DNA of 64,000 nt from Plectosphaerella cucumerina (taxonomy: Eukaryota > Ascomycota > Sordariomycetes > Glomerellales > Plectosphaerellaceae). Positions 24,822 to 36,900 of this stretch are shown piece after piece. Under the pieces are notes generated by a model. It saw nothing but the letters and a program-made list of their open reading frames with translations, searched no databases and was not told the DNA's origin. Position 1 is the stretch's first letter. Each line of letters opens with the position of its first letter. Location: contig JAGPXD010000004.1 in the NCBI GenBank assembly GCA_020746995.1, positions 186,001 to 250,000 on the forward strand, given 5' to 3'. Position numbers and translations under genes: made by a program.

Positions 24822-24860
24822 GGGGTCCAACGGGGGGAGGGTGGGGGGAAGACACCGGGG
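24822..24860 (+). other. G-rich tract with quadruplex-forming pattern
   Basis: Runs of G of length 4, 6, 3, 6 and 4 occur within 39 nt, meeting the usual four-run rule for an intramolecular G-quadruplex on the plus strand. It lies about 0.6 kb upstream of the GDP-mannose pyrophosphorylase start. Function not shown. Confidence 0.5.
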
Positions 24861-25467
24861 AACGGCTGATGGTCGTACCCGGGGCGACATCGTGAGCGCC
24901 AGAAGCACCAAAGACAAAGTCCCCGCGTGCCTAACAACGCCACCTAAACCAACACGATTCTGCTTCTAGCTTGGAGGCTACCCTGTCACCATCCAAGTCC
25001 CATGATCCATCAGCATGGCGCCCGTGCTGCGGACGGGACACTTCCTGACTTTCCAGGTTGATGTGATGCCCAGACGTCGAGTGGGTGGTTACTAGCGTCG
25101 CCCCACTGCCCATCACTAGCGTCCCCCGAGCCAACGTGAACCCGTCCCTCTGGACGGGAGCTGTCGTGTCATTTCTCTCCCGCGCCTAGCCTGAGTAGCA
25201 CGAGTACCCTCCACTGTCTCTGCTGAAACCCTTCCTGGGAATTCACGTCCTCGTTCTTCAACTCCTCCCTTACCTTCCAGCGACGCGCTCTTCAGCACTA
25301 CACGCGAGGCAGAAGCCCAGTGGATATCCCTCGTTCACCTCCGACAAAGAAAGCCCGATCTTTCTCTCACACTCTCTCGCCAATCGCCAGAGCATCCCCT
25401 CCTTGCGTCTCCAAGTCGCCGTCTGCCTCTGTCACCCCTTTCCACAGGACCCCGAACTACCACCACA

Positions 25468-26765
25468 ATGAAGGGTGAGCACATCGCTCTCGTAGGAACA
25501 ATAGAAGCGAGTTGTTGCTAACGCGCGATAGCCATCATTCTCGTCGGCGGCTTCGGCACCAGGCTGCGCCCTCTGGTGAGCCCCCTTTTCCACCCAGTGG
25601 CACCATCTCGAGTGTCACTCGATATCGAATCGCAGACAGCTAACCAGCTCCCCCCCTCCCCGCAGACCCTCACCCTTCCCAAGCCCCTTGTCGAGTTTGC
25701 GAACAAGCCCATGATCCTCCACCAGATCGAGGCCCTCGCCGCCGCCGGTGTCACTGATGTCGTCCTGGCCGTCAACTACAGGCCCGAGGTGATGGAGAAG
25801 CACCTGGCCGAGGTATGCACCCCCTGAGGTCCCCGCACCTTTCTTCTGCTAACCACCGTGTCCCGCAGTACGAGAAGCGATTCGGCATCACCATCACCTT
25901 CTCCATCGAGACCGAGCCCCTCGATACCGCCGGCCCCCTGAAGCTGGCCGAGAAGATCCTCGCCAAGGACGACTCCCCCTTCTTCGTCCTCAACTCCGAC
26001 GTCATCTGCGACTACCCCTTCCAGCAGCTTGCCGACTTCCACAAGGCCCACGGCGAGGAGGGCACCATTGTCGTCACAAAGGTCGAGGAGCCTTCCAAGT
26101 ACGGTGTCGTGGTCCACCAGCCCAACCACCCCTCGCGCATCGATCGCTTCGTCGAGAAGCCCGTCGAGTTTGTAGGCAACCGCATCAACGCCGGCATGTA
26201 CATCCTGAACGTGTCCGTCCTCGACCGCATCGAGCTGCGCCCCACCTCCATCGAGCAGGAGACTTTCCCCGCCATTGTTCGCGACGGCCAGCTCCACAGC
26301 TTCGACCTGGACGGCTTCTGGATGGACGTCGGTCAGCCCAAGGACTTCCTCACCGGCACGTGCTTGTACCTGTCTGCCCTCACCAAGAAGGGCTCCAAGG
26401 AGCTCGTCCCTGCCAGCGAGCCTTACATCCACGGCGGCAACGTCCTCATCGACCCCACCGCCAAGATTGGCAACAACTGCCGCATCGGCCCCAACGTCAC
26501 CATCGGCCCTGGCGTCACCATTGGCGACGGCGTCCGCCTGCAGCGCTGCGTCCTCCTCTCCGGCTCCAAGATCAAGGACCACGCCTGGGTCAAGAGCACC
26601 ATCGTCGGCTGGAACAGCACCGTCGGCAAGTGGGCTCGCCTGGAGAACGTCACGGTGCTGGGCGACGATGTCACCATTGCCGACGAGATCTACGTCAACG
26701 GCGGCAGCATCCTGCCGCACAAGAGCATCAAGGCCAACGTCGACATTCCCGCCATCATCATGTAG
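25468..26765 (+). CDS. Mannose-1-phosphate guanylyltransferase (GDP-mannose pyrophosphorylase)
   Basis: Makes GDP-mannose from mannose-1-phosphate and GTP in the cytosol, the precursor for N- and O-mannosylation, GPI anchors and wall mannan (yeast PSA1/VIG9, Aspergillus/Trichoderma mpg1). Exons 25468-25474, 25532-25575, 25666-25812 and 25869-26765 give 364 residues, the expected length. The nucleotidyltransferase domain (1 to about 235) shows GGFGTRLRPLT, LPKPLVEFANKPM, the metal-binding aspartate in LNSDVICDYP, and DGFWMDVGQPKDF. The C-terminal third (about 245-360) is a left-handed beta-helix of hexapeptide repeats (IGNNCRIGPNVTIGPGVTIG). The first coding exon is only ATGAAGG; introns of 57, 90 and 56 nt cluster at the 5' end, a pattern common in highly expressed fungal genes. 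Confidence 0.96.
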
Positions 26766-27623
26766 AGCCGTCTACTGAACACCATGGATCGGGCACCTGC
26801 GGGGAAAACGGCATCGATCCCACTTCTTCCCCTTCGACACACACAGTCTTGACCTGCAGTATTTCTAATTCACGTTGCCCGGGATGGGCGTCCCGACCAA
26901 AACGAAACAAACTCCACTCTACCCTTCCAGGAGACGGAAGAGAACACCGCCCGCCCAGGCGTGGCATATCATCAGAAAACGCCGAAATGGGGCGAATACA
27001 GACCAGCGAGGAGGGTCTGACAGTGTTCCATGAATCAAAATATCATGGAGGTGCCGGAAGTGCCGGTGTCTGGCGTCTGAAAAGGAGATGCCTTGATTTT
27101 CGGAGGCAGTGGTCTCTTGTTGGCGCTGAGAGCCTCTCGGCTCCATCGCGGGAACGTGGCACAGTGGTGTGCCAGCTGGGGTCATGATCCCGATGTACAA
27201 GAGGCTATTTGGAGGGAGCAAGCGTGTGTCCTTGTGGGCAATGTTTTTTTGAGCTTCCGGAGCCGCTTCTTCTCTCGAGGGTACAGGCACGAGGCAGGAA
27301 ATAAAACGTCTAAAACCATACCGTGTTGTCTGATGAATGTCATGTTGCTGCAGGCACTTCAGCCACCCAACTCCGGCAACTACCGTCCTTGTTCAAGGGG
27401 AGAAGTCAGGCCCATACATGGTTTCGTTGAGCAGGGCTTTAAAGGCCTCTCGGTCATGTATCTCACCCAGACAGCCGAATTTCCTTTTCCGATCCACCCT
27501 TCTCTCCGGCATGCGTAAAAGCACCTGGGGTGAATAGCGGACGGGGAAGAAGTTGGGAAGGGGGCTGGGCTTGTGGTGGGGGCCTTTGAAGCTGAGCTTG
27601 TACGTCCCGGGCAGCCAGTACCA
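26766..27623. other. Interval between convergent genes
   Basis: 858 bp between the ends of GDP-mannose pyrophosphorylase (rightward) and glycerol kinase (leftward). It contains both 3' regions. No further gene recognised. Confidence 0.6.
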
Positions 27624-29466
27624 CTATGCCGGGTTGCCCTCGTCGTCGCTGTCATCTCCCTCGATGGGGTCATCCGGGCGTACCCAGCCGCGAGACATTT
27701 CAACCGCCTGGTTCCATTTGCGGTAACAGCGAGCTGTTTCTCTAATCTTGGACTGGTTCGGTTCAAAGTGGCAGTTTCCTTCCTTGTTCGACTTGATCCT
27801 GACGAGTTCATCCGTGCCGCTCCAGCAGCCCGCGGCGAGGCCCGCGGCGTATGCGGCGCCAAGGGCGGTGGTCTCTCGCATGGCGGGGCGGAGGATAGGT
27901 ATATCGAGGACATCGGCCTGTGTCTGCATGCAGATGTCCGAGTTGGACATGCCGCCATCGACGGCTAGTGTTGTGAGTTTGGAGCCAGACTGTGATTCCA
28001 TGGCTGCCAGGATCGCTCGGGTTTGGTAGCAGGTCGCCTCGAAGACGGCGCGGACAATGTGGCCCGGTTGAGTATGGTGAGTGATGCCGACTACACAAGG
28101 TAAGCTAGAGCATATGGAAGAAGGATGTTTGCCACCTACACATGGTTCCCCTGGCGTCGTTGATCCAGTACGGGGCCAAAAGACCGCTGAAAGCTGTGAC
28201 GAACACCACGCCGCCAGCGTTGGGCACGGATGCTGCGAGCTCATTCACATGGTCTGCGTCTTTCGCGAGCCCCAAGTTTTTAATCAAAAATTTGATACCT
28301 GAGCCTGCAGAGGCGACGCTCCCTTCCAGGGCATACGTCGCCAGCCTGATGTCGCCGCCGGGATGAAAGTCGTATGCCACGGTTGCAATGAGCCCGGCAT
28401 CCAGGTGTTCGACCGGCGGCCTCTCGCTGCCTGTGTTGTAGAGAAGGAAGCATCCGGTGCCGTATGTGTTCTTGGCCTGGCCAGGCTCGAATGCGCATTG
28501 CCCTACAAGAGCGGCAGATTGGTCGCCCAAGCAGCCCGTGATGCGGAGGCCATCCCAGGGTCCGCCCTGCACGCGGCCAAAAGCTGTGGCATCAGATGAG
28601 GCAACAATTTTCGGCAGCCGGAGCTTGGTGCGGTCGAGTCCGAAGAGCTTGATGATACTATCTTCCCAATGCAGATTGCTCAGGTTCATCAGCATGGTGC
28701 GGCTCGCATTGGTGGTATCGGTGACATGGACAGGCTGCGAGGATGTTGCGCCGCCGTTGAGGTTGTAAATGAGCCAAGTGTCGACTGTGCCAAAGGCAAC
28801 GGATCCATTGCCTGCGCTGTACAGTTCCGCCACCCTGTCGACGTTGGTGACGAGCCACGAGAGCTTCGTCACGGATGGGTAGCAAGACCAAGGCAGACCA
28901 GTGAGTTTCGGAACCATGTGGCCCAGAGGACTGGCCTTCATCTTGTCCGCAATCTCAATGGTGCGTGTATCTGTCCAGACGATCGCATTGTACAGTGGTT
29001 GGCCTGTTTTCCAATCCCAGACGATGGTAGTTTCGCGCTGGTTTGTGACTCCCAGCGCCTTGACGTCGGCCTTGTCGAAGCCGAGGGCGATAAACCGTTC
29101 GTAGGCCTTGTCCATGCAATTGGTAACAACATGACACAGCTCTCCCGGATTTTGTTCGTGCCATCTGCGTCGCAAGCGTGAGTGACCCCTACGCCAAGAA
29201 TACGAGGGCTGTCTCACTCACCCTGGCCGTGGATGAAGGTTGGTCAACTCCTGCTGCACACTGACAATGGGATCACTCGTCTCGGTGGCGAAGATGATGA
29301 ACCGAGCAGATGTTGTGCCGACGTCGATGGCGGCCACAAAACCCCGTTCCTTGAATTTTGAAATCTGGGCGGCGGTGTACACGGCTCCGTGAAGGCTCGA
29401 ATCAGACCTTGGTGACGATCGGTGCGACGAGGCTCCGAGGGTATGGGACGATGTAGGGGATGCCAT
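27624..29466 (-). CDS. GUT1: Glycerol kinase
   Basis: Phosphorylates glycerol with ATP to glycerol-3-phosphate, the entry step of glycerol catabolism and a route to glycerolipids. Exons 29466-29222, 29164-28140 and 28090-27624 give 578 residues. FGGY-family landmarks: phosphate-1 loop AIDVGTTSARFIIF, GVTNQRETTIVWD, TVDTWLIYNL, GCLGDQSAALVGQ, KNTYGTGCFLL, DARGTMFGITHHTQ and the adenosine region AVDGGMSNSDICMQ...RPAMRETTALGAAYAAG. About 45 residues (Ser-rich) precede the kinase core, a modest extension; whether it targets mitochondria as in some eukaryotes cannot be judged. The 3' intron border follows ATG-T to give RGTMFGITHH, as in relatives. The last 20 residues are acidic (GDDSDDEG). The neighbouring OPI3 is also in phospholipid metabolism, but co-regulation is only a guess. 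Confidence 0.95.
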
Positions 29467-30561
29467 GATTGAGTCTGGCAGATGGGCCGAGAGCTGTGCC
29501 CAGAGATCTTGTACCGCTGTTCAGAACAATGTTAGCCTGTGTTGTGCTGCGACTTCAATACCGCACCGACCTTGGAACATGGTGACGGAACTGGGTTGAC
29601 CCAGGCGTTCAACCGAGAGGTAGGTATGCTTGGCCGCAGCTGCCTCCGAGTCGAACTGTTGGCGGGGAGCTTCACTTCATAGGGAAGTCGGGATCAAGCT
29701 CTCGACTGAAGGGTAACCCAAAGACAAGTTGAATCGGAAGGAGGAAAGAAGTCGCGGGTCCTCCTCCGACGAGACGCCACAAGACGCAACATGATCCATC
29801 CATCTCCACCCAGCGCGAAAAGACGGACAGCCACGAGATTTGAAGACCGCGGTTGATACAGCGCCAAAGTAGATGCTGGGCGAAATTCGTCGCCTTAGAC
29901 CAAGGGTTGGTGTCAGTCTCGGTCCTGCTGATTGGCGGAACATCTGAGGGGTCCTTGCTGCTTCACCCCCGACAGTCCCGTCCTCGGGAGGTTCGGGGTT
30001 TCTAGCCCGAGCTGCGGGAGATTCGGTGAGCCCTGACTTTCTTCCATCACGTCTCGCGCCGATGCCGCCCTCTCCTTGTCACCAGCGACTGTAGGCAGTT
30101 TCGATGTATTGTATTCGATAACAAGTCGGCATGCGCCCATTCGAAAACTGTTTCTAATGGACGCGGTATGAGGCCGATTTCAAGTCGTTTCCGCCGCGCC
30201 CGAGTATACGCTCCCTCCCAACAGCTCGCTTCCCCTGGCCCTCCTCCGGGCTTCCCTCGCTTGGCGCTCAGCCATTTCTGTGTTGAAGGCTGACCATTGT
30301 CCCGACAACCCAACGCTGACTGCGTATTGTTTGGCCACGGGCGGGCTCACTCCGGCTCGCGCCGCGCCGCGTAGGTGTCCTCCGCTGCACATGCCCTTCT
30401 ACCTGGGCATGGATATTCGGATTACCACGGAGCCGGTGTCGAATCGCTGGATCCGTCCACCTCGCTCGCGTGGTCGCCGGACCTCAGGCTTGCTGTCCCG
30501 AGGTCCCTAGCTGTTGAAGCTGGCCGCCCCGTTCTTCCCCGGGGCCACCCCGCGTGCCCGC
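29467..30561. other. Upstream region of glycerol kinase and 3' region of OPI3's far neighbour
   Basis: 1.1 kb between the start of the leftward glycerol kinase gene and the stop of the leftward OPI3 gene. It should hold the glycerol kinase promoter and the OPI3 3' untranslated region. No gene recognised. Confidence 0.55.
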
Positions 30562-31307
30562 TTACCGGGCCTTCTTGGTGTCTTTACCGGCAGCCCTCTC
30601 GCGGTCGCGCTTGGCGTAGATCTCGGCCGTGAAGGGGTTCTCGTAGCGGAGAGCGATGGTGTAGACGAGGAAGACCCAGCCGGTGAGCAGGATACCAGCA
30701 GGCTTGCCGTAGATGAGGGCGGCGCCGAGGAAGCTCATGGTGGAGCCGTTGTACATGGGAGCATCGGTGACGCTGAAGGGGAAGCCGGTCACGATGCTGT
30801 CCATGAGGATGCCAAAGTAGTCCCCGAGGAAGGTGCCGGTGATGCCGAGGCGCAGGGTGGAGGAGATGACGAGAACATTGCCAGCGGCGATGAGGCCATA
30901 GCCGGCATAGGTAAAGACGTCAGTGTCCAGAGACTCGTGGGTCGGCTGGTGACGCAGGGCGCGCTCGTAGAGGAAGTCGCGCACTAGGCCCAGGCTGAAG
31001 ATGGTCGCCGCGAGGGCGTAGCAGGCGATCTGCGAGCGACCGCCAAAGATCTTGGTCAGAACCTTGTTCTTGTACTCCTGCCTGGCGACGATGTTCCAGA
31101 ACAGAGGGTTGAAGGCGATCGAGGCGGCCGAGACTGTGGCGACATCGTCAGCGGGAGGAAGCTCTCGAGATGCCAATGGAGACGGGGAAGGGCCCAAGCT
31201 CCCTCGTGGGGATCCCATGGAGAGCGGGATGGGGCTCTGAATGACGTACTGAGGAGGCTCTTCTGATCGAAATCGACCAGCTGCTGGCTGGTTGCGACGG
31301 GGGCCAT
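30562..31307 (-). CDS. OPI3: Phosphatidyl-N-methylethanolamine N-methyltransferase (phospholipid methyltransferase)
   Basis: ER membrane enzyme that carries out the last two S-adenosylmethionine-dependent methylations of the phosphatidylethanolamine-to-phosphatidylcholine pathway. Exons 31307-31250 and 31133-30562 give 209 residues, typical of Opi3/PEMT. Start chosen at the ATG giving MAPVATSQQLVDFDQKSLL, because splicing the 116 nt intron yields LVDFDQKSLLISAASIAFNP, which matches the family N-terminus; the unspliced frame would read through a non-conserved Pro/Ser stretch. Hydrophobic segments occur at about residues 18-38, 52-75, 95-120 and 150-180. The family core LGITGTFLGDYFGILM with FPFSVTDAPMYNGST is intact. 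The protein ends in KKAR, a dilysine ER-retrieval signal. Lies 442 bp downstream of the same-strand RXT2 start region. Confidence 0.95.
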
Positions 31308-31749
31308 GGTGTTTTTCGGTTGCAGGAGTAGATTTGGTCGATTGAAGAATGTTGAAACGATGCAAGTTGTCCTGTTGACCAAAACTTCGAGGCAAGGGTT
31401 CGAATGATGCCTGCCAGCCAGCTCGGTTAATCGATGCCTGTTCCATTAGCTTCGACTGCTGGCGGAAGGAGCCTAGGAGGCGGTCTCCTTCCCCACTCCA
31501 ATCAGCTCGGGCCAGCTGTGGTTGGGCAGCTTTCACGTGGACAAGGCCAGGACAGTGTCACTTGTCCCGGCCAGTATCGGCTGAGGGTGATGGAATTGTA
31601 TGTAAATCAAGTGGTGATTTATTTCCCTAATGTGAAGGTGATGGAAGAGAATGACCGCTTCTTCGAGATGGCTCTGTCTCGGCCACTGCCTTGAACGCCT
31701 CGCTCCTGGCGCAGAATATCGCCTCAGTTGCAGTAGATGCATCCGACAT
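31308..31749 (-). other. OPI3 promoter / RXT2 3' region
   Basis: 442 bp between two leftward genes. It must carry the OPI3 promoter and RXT2 3' end. I could not pick out an inositol-response (UAS-INO-type CATGTGAAAT) element by eye. Confidence 0.5.
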
Positions 31750-33331
31750 TCACCGCCGGTTCCTTGTCTTTTTCGTTGCCGTCGCCGTGTTGTCCTCTTC
31801 TTCCTCATCTTGTCCCTTCTTGAGGTCCTCCGTCAGACCCCATTCTTCCTTGTCGTACCAGTCTTCGCCATCCGACAAGTCTCTGTTGGGCCCGGCGTGT
31901 GCCTCAAACTTGGACCACTTCAGCACCGTTTGCCTGAGCCGCTCGGCCCTCAGAAGGCCTTCATGGAGTTTGTGCGCTCCTCTGCACACCTCCTCCTGTT
32001 TCTGGACGTAGAGAGCGACCAGTCGTCGCATCTCCTCCGCCTCGGCTTCTGACAGGCCCCCCTTGTCCGGGTGCGCGTTGGCCGGCGGGAGGAAGATGGG
32101 GTGAATGAAGCGATCGTCAGGTTCGGAGGCCGCCTGGTCTTCCTTGGCTGTCGCCGAGTTGGCTGCAGCGTCCTGGTGCTCACCGGGCTCGTCCTGTCGC
32201 ATCTCGACATCACCACCATTCTCGCCTTCTTCCCCGCTTTGAGCATTGTTGGCAGTCACCGGCGTTTCCAGGGGGGCGGTTGCGCTGGATTTTTCGGTGC
32301 TGGCCGCTAAGCCGTTGACTTTGGGTGTAGGTTCTGTCTCTTTCAGCCTCGAAACTTCGCCGCCGCTTGGCTCGGTATGCTCAGCGTCTTCAACCTGCCC
32401 CGAGGTCCCGTTTGCATTCGCGTCGGCGTTGGGTAGAACGGCCTTGTCGTTTGCAACGCCTTCATCGCCTGTTGCCGCCCCCCGTGGTGACTTCTCCCGC
32501 GTAGATTCGTTGGACTGGTGCTGCTCGTTGTCGCCGGTCTCTGCTTCGTTCCGCTCGAATATCGCGTCGGTAAAAAGGTCAACGTCGTTGGGTCCGATCA
32601 TCAGCCCACAAGGGGCCCATGTGTGATCTCCCATGAGTCTCGTGAAGAGGTGTCGAGTCCGCCAGAGTGATTGGTTCTCCTTGCGCACAACCTCGCAGGC
32701 TTGACGGACCAGCCCGGTCAGTGTCTCCGATGTGAATGGCTTCGAGAGGGTGGGGTGTGTCGGAAGGTCGGTCGCAGCGGTCAATGGTGCAAGGAGCTCT
32801 GCATGCCCAATCGTTAGCCAAATCGTCACGGCCGCAGCACGGCTGGGGCTCAACAGGCAACCTACGCTCGAGATGAATACTCGCGTACGGGTTCATCTCT
32901 GACGCATACGTGATGGCATCCTGGACCCGTTGATCGTCGGCGTCATCGTCGCTGTCGAGCTCGAAGCCCTCGTCATCGAGGATTGGTGGGTTTTGATTGA
33001 TGATCAATCGTGTTTGCCCCGCGTATTCAATGTTCTGGCAAGTTAGACGGGCACCAGCAGCGCCTGGCGAGGACGCCTTACCTGTCTGTAAACTTCCGGG
33101 CCAGAGGGTGGTATCAGCTGTCCTTGATGCGCAAAGAGCGCCCTCTTCTTCAGTTTGTTGCCGCGATTCGTGTAGTGCTGGATCTCGTCGTCGGAATCCG
33201 ATTCTGCGACCAGGAAGTCAGCGTGTGGAGGGAAAGACGAAGACGGGCAACGCAGTACCATATGCAGTCCTTTTGATAGCCTTCTTCATAGCGGCAATCG
33301 TCTCGCCGAATAGCACTTGCTGGCTCGCCAT
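31750..33331 (-). CDS. RXT2: Rxt2-like subunit of the Rpd3L histone deacetylase complex
   Basis: Predicted subunit of the large Rpd3/Sin3 deacetylase complex, a nuclear co-repressor. Exons 33331-33259, 33203-33082, 33034-32866 and 32798-31750 give 470 residues. The RXT2_N domain is at residues about 15-130: ETIAAMKKAIKR, ESDSDDEIQHYTNRGNKLKK, HQGQLIPPSGPEVYRQ, then TRLIINQNPPILDDEGFELDSDDD. A helical segment LTGLVRQACEVVRKENQSLWRTRHLF follows. The middle (about 190-350) is low-complexity, acidic and Ser/Thr/Ala-rich; a coiled-coil-like helix with many charged residues (EAEEMRRLVALYVQKQEEV) is near the C-terminus, ending in a basic KKTRNRR. Divergent from TRAPPC11 across 638 bp. Confidence 0.85.
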
Positions 33332-33969
33332 GGCTGCGGTGGAATGGCTTTGACCGTGACGGAAGTAATAGCAGCCGGTGAGGGTCTCGAGCAAGTTGAA
33401 GAATGCGCTTTGGCGTTAGCGCACGCAGCGACGTGTTCGGAGAGAACGTCAACAGCCGTGGTGATCGGGTGGCAGGAGGTGGTTCTCTTGCCGGTGCTGA
33501 AGCAGTTTGTCGAGTGGTGGGTGAGGAACAGAAAGAACGACGCCTTGCCCTGGGCAGAAGAGGTGGGTGGAGTCTGCGCTTGGGTTCGGCAGCGGAGGGT
33601 CGTGAGGCTGCCCGCCCGGCTGCCGTTCAGATGACCGCATTCTTATTTTGGCCAATCAGAGAGCTTCCAAGCCCAGTGTGACACCACCCAGGCGCGCCAA
33701 TACAGACGGTAGCACGTCTCGGTGCCCGGTGTCGCATCGCAAGTCTTCCGAAGCTCCCAGCGGGCTTCATTTGAGAAGCACAAGGTCCAGAAGCCATCCC
33801 ACGTCACAACGCCCATAGACAGTGGCCACAGGTCTCGCAGAGGTATCTCTTTACCCAACTTGATTGCGCGCAATATTCACATCACTGACGCCAAGCAGTG
33901 CATACGACTCCCGTCCGAGTTCCTCTCGACCCCAACATCCCAAGCTAGAGTTCGACAGCCAGCGCAAAT
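33332..33969. promoter_or_regulatory. Shared divergent promoter, RXT2 / TRAPPC11
   Basis: 638 bp between head-to-head start codons; both promoters must lie here. No TATA box or named factor site that I can support. Confidence 0.55.
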
Positions 33970-36900
33970 ATGGATGGCTACCCAGCTGGGAGCCTCGACC
34001 TGAACCTGCCGTACATTGCCGTGTCTGGCCTGACAGCACTGCCTACGGAAGAGCTGCCAATCGATCCCTCTCTGCTGAACCAAGTCATCGAGCTGCGTTC
34101 CGAGGCACCAAGCTTGGAATCAGAAGATGCGGCAAGATGGAAGGTGTTCTTGGAGGGGGTAGATGCCCGGAATCAACCGTGGAGCCCCCAGGACGACGAG
34201 AAGCCCTACAGGTTTCGGGTGGCCTTCGCTGGCCGGGTACGACATTTCGCCCCGTCTGACGTCTCCATTGTCTAACACCTGGCGCAGACCTTCGCATTCC
34301 CTCCCCGGCGAGCTCGTTTGCCGGAGGATATCGAGACGCCCGAGTTCCCCCCGACTCTTCACTCGCCGTTTTCGCCTCTGAGTCCGGTATCCCATCTGTA
34401 TCCAGACGGCTTGATAGACGCGCAATGGATCCAGAAGCACCAGGCGCTGGTCCCTAGTGTCTACCTTTGCTTTTACGCCCTGACGTCTGATCCCAACTTG
34501 GCCACGCTCCACGACAACCAGCTCAAGACCGACATCAACAAAATTAGGCAAGAGCTCAGCAGCTCGGGCTACCGCACACGCCTTGTGGTCATGCTAATCA
34601 GCGACGGATCGGCCACATCGCCGTCATTGTCAGAAGGCCTGCAGGAGCGGCTGGACAACATCCGGAGAGGGCTGGGATTGGATCCCAAATCATTCTTCTA
34701 CGTCCCGAAACAAGACTCGGCCGCAGAGCTCGAGCAGACGGCGGACAGCATCCTCCAAACAGTCTACGCCCAAGCCACGGAATACTACCGAGACCTTGGT
34801 CGCCATGCTAGGAAAAAGCGCGGCCGAGGCGTGGTGCCTCAACCGACCGTTCCGCCGACGACGGGCACATCGCAGACTTTGTCGGTGCAAGATTGGAACG
34901 TGCGATACGACTTCAAGTCCGCCGTGTTTGCAGAGTTTCGTCATGAGATGGACACGGCACTTCGGTCCTACGATCAGGCCTACGAGGGGATCCTCAGCGA
35001 AGACGTGATGGACATACTGCCGAGTTGGAGCCCGAGATGGAACGAGGCCCGTCTTCTCACGGACATCATCACCATTCGGGCTATTCGATGCTCCCTCTGG
35101 AACGGGCAAACGACGCTGGCAGTCCGTCGGTGGCGAAGCCATAGAGAGAGGATCAGCGACTTTGTCGATAGGCGCGGCCGTGGGACGAACAACTACGGGT
35201 GGCAAGCCTGGGAGGCGAGATGGGCTACCGTCATGGCGAATCTGATTGAAAAAGCGAACCTGCCAGCACTGGCGCCCTCGGCCATGTCGATATTCGTGCC
35301 CCCGGAGAAGCCCATCCAGGGAGAGCGACTTCAGCCGTGGGAACTACTGCATCACCCGGGCTACTGGTACAGGAACGCGGCTCGCCACCACATGCTGCGT
35401 CGAGACCTGGCGCACACAATCCCCGATCAGTACAGGAAAGCGCCAGAGCCTTCGGCGGCTTCCGCTGGTGCCAACAAGGCGTACATCTACGATACCTACC
35501 TCTGCCCGGAGCCTCATGAAGAGTTTCCGTTGGAAGGGGATGGAACAAATCACTCCAAGCTAATTGTCGACTGTCTTGCAGTGGCGAGAAAGGAATACCA
35601 GTCTCGGAAGCAGTTCAGGCTCGCCGGCGAGCTTGCGCTTGACTGTGCCAGGGAGTTGGCCCGGGTAGAGGCATGGGACGATGTCGTCGCGCTTCTTCGG
35701 CCCCTGTGGACAGACGCGTCAACCAGAGCGGAAGGCTGGGCTGACGTTGAGTCGGAGCTGAACTGGCTGCTGCGAGCTGCGGCGGTACATGCCGGCATGG
35801 GCGATCTCGTCGTGTCCATCGACTGGGGCCTTCGGCATAATCGTGCGTCCCACGGAATCTTGGAGCCAATTACATTGCTGACCGTAAACAGGTCTCAACC
35901 GCCGGCCGAATTGGCACTATGACCTGCACAAGTCGCTAGACGGCATGACTTTGGAGTCAAAGCCCAAGGTGGCACTTGCAGATGATAACACGTCCTCTTT
36001 TGTCTCTGCAACCTTCGTCTTCCGAAGCGAGCAGGGCAAAGCGGGCGAGACGTGCCAGGGCCAGCTTGCCATCACATCGTCTGCGTTGCCAGATACCCCT
36101 TCTGTCGTGTTGAAAGGACTGCGCCTGGATTTCGAGGGAAGCCTGAAGACCATCAGCTTGGAGCATGCTGCCGGCGAGGGCTCGACTGCGTCGGTTGAGA
36201 AGGGCACCGTCGGACTCCGGGACGTGCCCCTGACCGAGACCTTTGAGACTTCCGCCGACCCAGACTCGGATGCCTCGGAGCCTCGGTCCATCCTTCAAGG
36301 ACAAACACATCTCGAACTTCGGCCAGGCCACACAGTCGTCTACGAGTTTGAGATCCCTCTCCGCGAGCCCGGACAAGCCCTCGCTTCATCAGTCGCCTTG
36401 TTGTTCGAGACGGAAGACTATTCCCTCTCGTATACGATTGCCTTCCGGGAGGCGAACGAGGCAGACATCTGGTTCGGCCCGTCTCTGTCGAGGCGGCGCA
36501 TTCCCAGGCTGAGCTCGCATGCCATCGAGGTTCTGCCGAAACCTCCCAAGATCAAAGTCAACCACGTTGAGCCTCTTTCACAATATTACACCAACGAGCC
36601 GGTCGAGCTAGTCTTGGACATTCACAACGCTGAAGATGCCGATGCGGTAGCCAAACTCGAGCTCCATGTCTTTGGAGAGAAGGTCCCGGCTCTGCTTGCT
36701 CTGATCCACGATGGGGAAGAGCACACGGCGGATGCTGCCCCCGAGGAAGCCCGGCTCACTAACCTCGCGCTGAGCACCCTCGAAAAGTCACAGTCAACCA
36801 GGGTAAAGCTGAGGCTCGACCCGTCGCCGAACCCCGGCACTTTTGACATCACAGCACGTGTCGCGTACCATCTCGTGTCAGACCCGGCCACGCCCATCAT

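Larger units (their letters stand above)
22354..25467. other. 3.1 kb intergenic region
   Basis: Holds the 3' end of the dsRNA-binding-like gene, a perfect 18 bp tandem duplication, a tRNA-like sequence, a G-rich tract and the promoter/leader of the GDP-mannose pyrophosphorylase gene. Open frames up to about 260 codons occur but show no family resemblance. Confidence 0.55.

Noticed and set aside
24107..24895. 262-codon frame in the 22-25 kb gap
   Set aside because: Irregular composition, no domain, no introns or promoter signs.
25776..26720. 314-codon minus-strand frame opposite GDP-mannose pyrophosphorylase
   Set aside because: Antisense shadow of a strongly biased gene.
25468..31307. Metabolic gene cluster (GDP-mannose pyrophosphorylase, glycerol kinase, OPI3)
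   Set aside because: Different pathways, mixed strands and ordinary spacing; neighbours by chance as far as the sequence shows.
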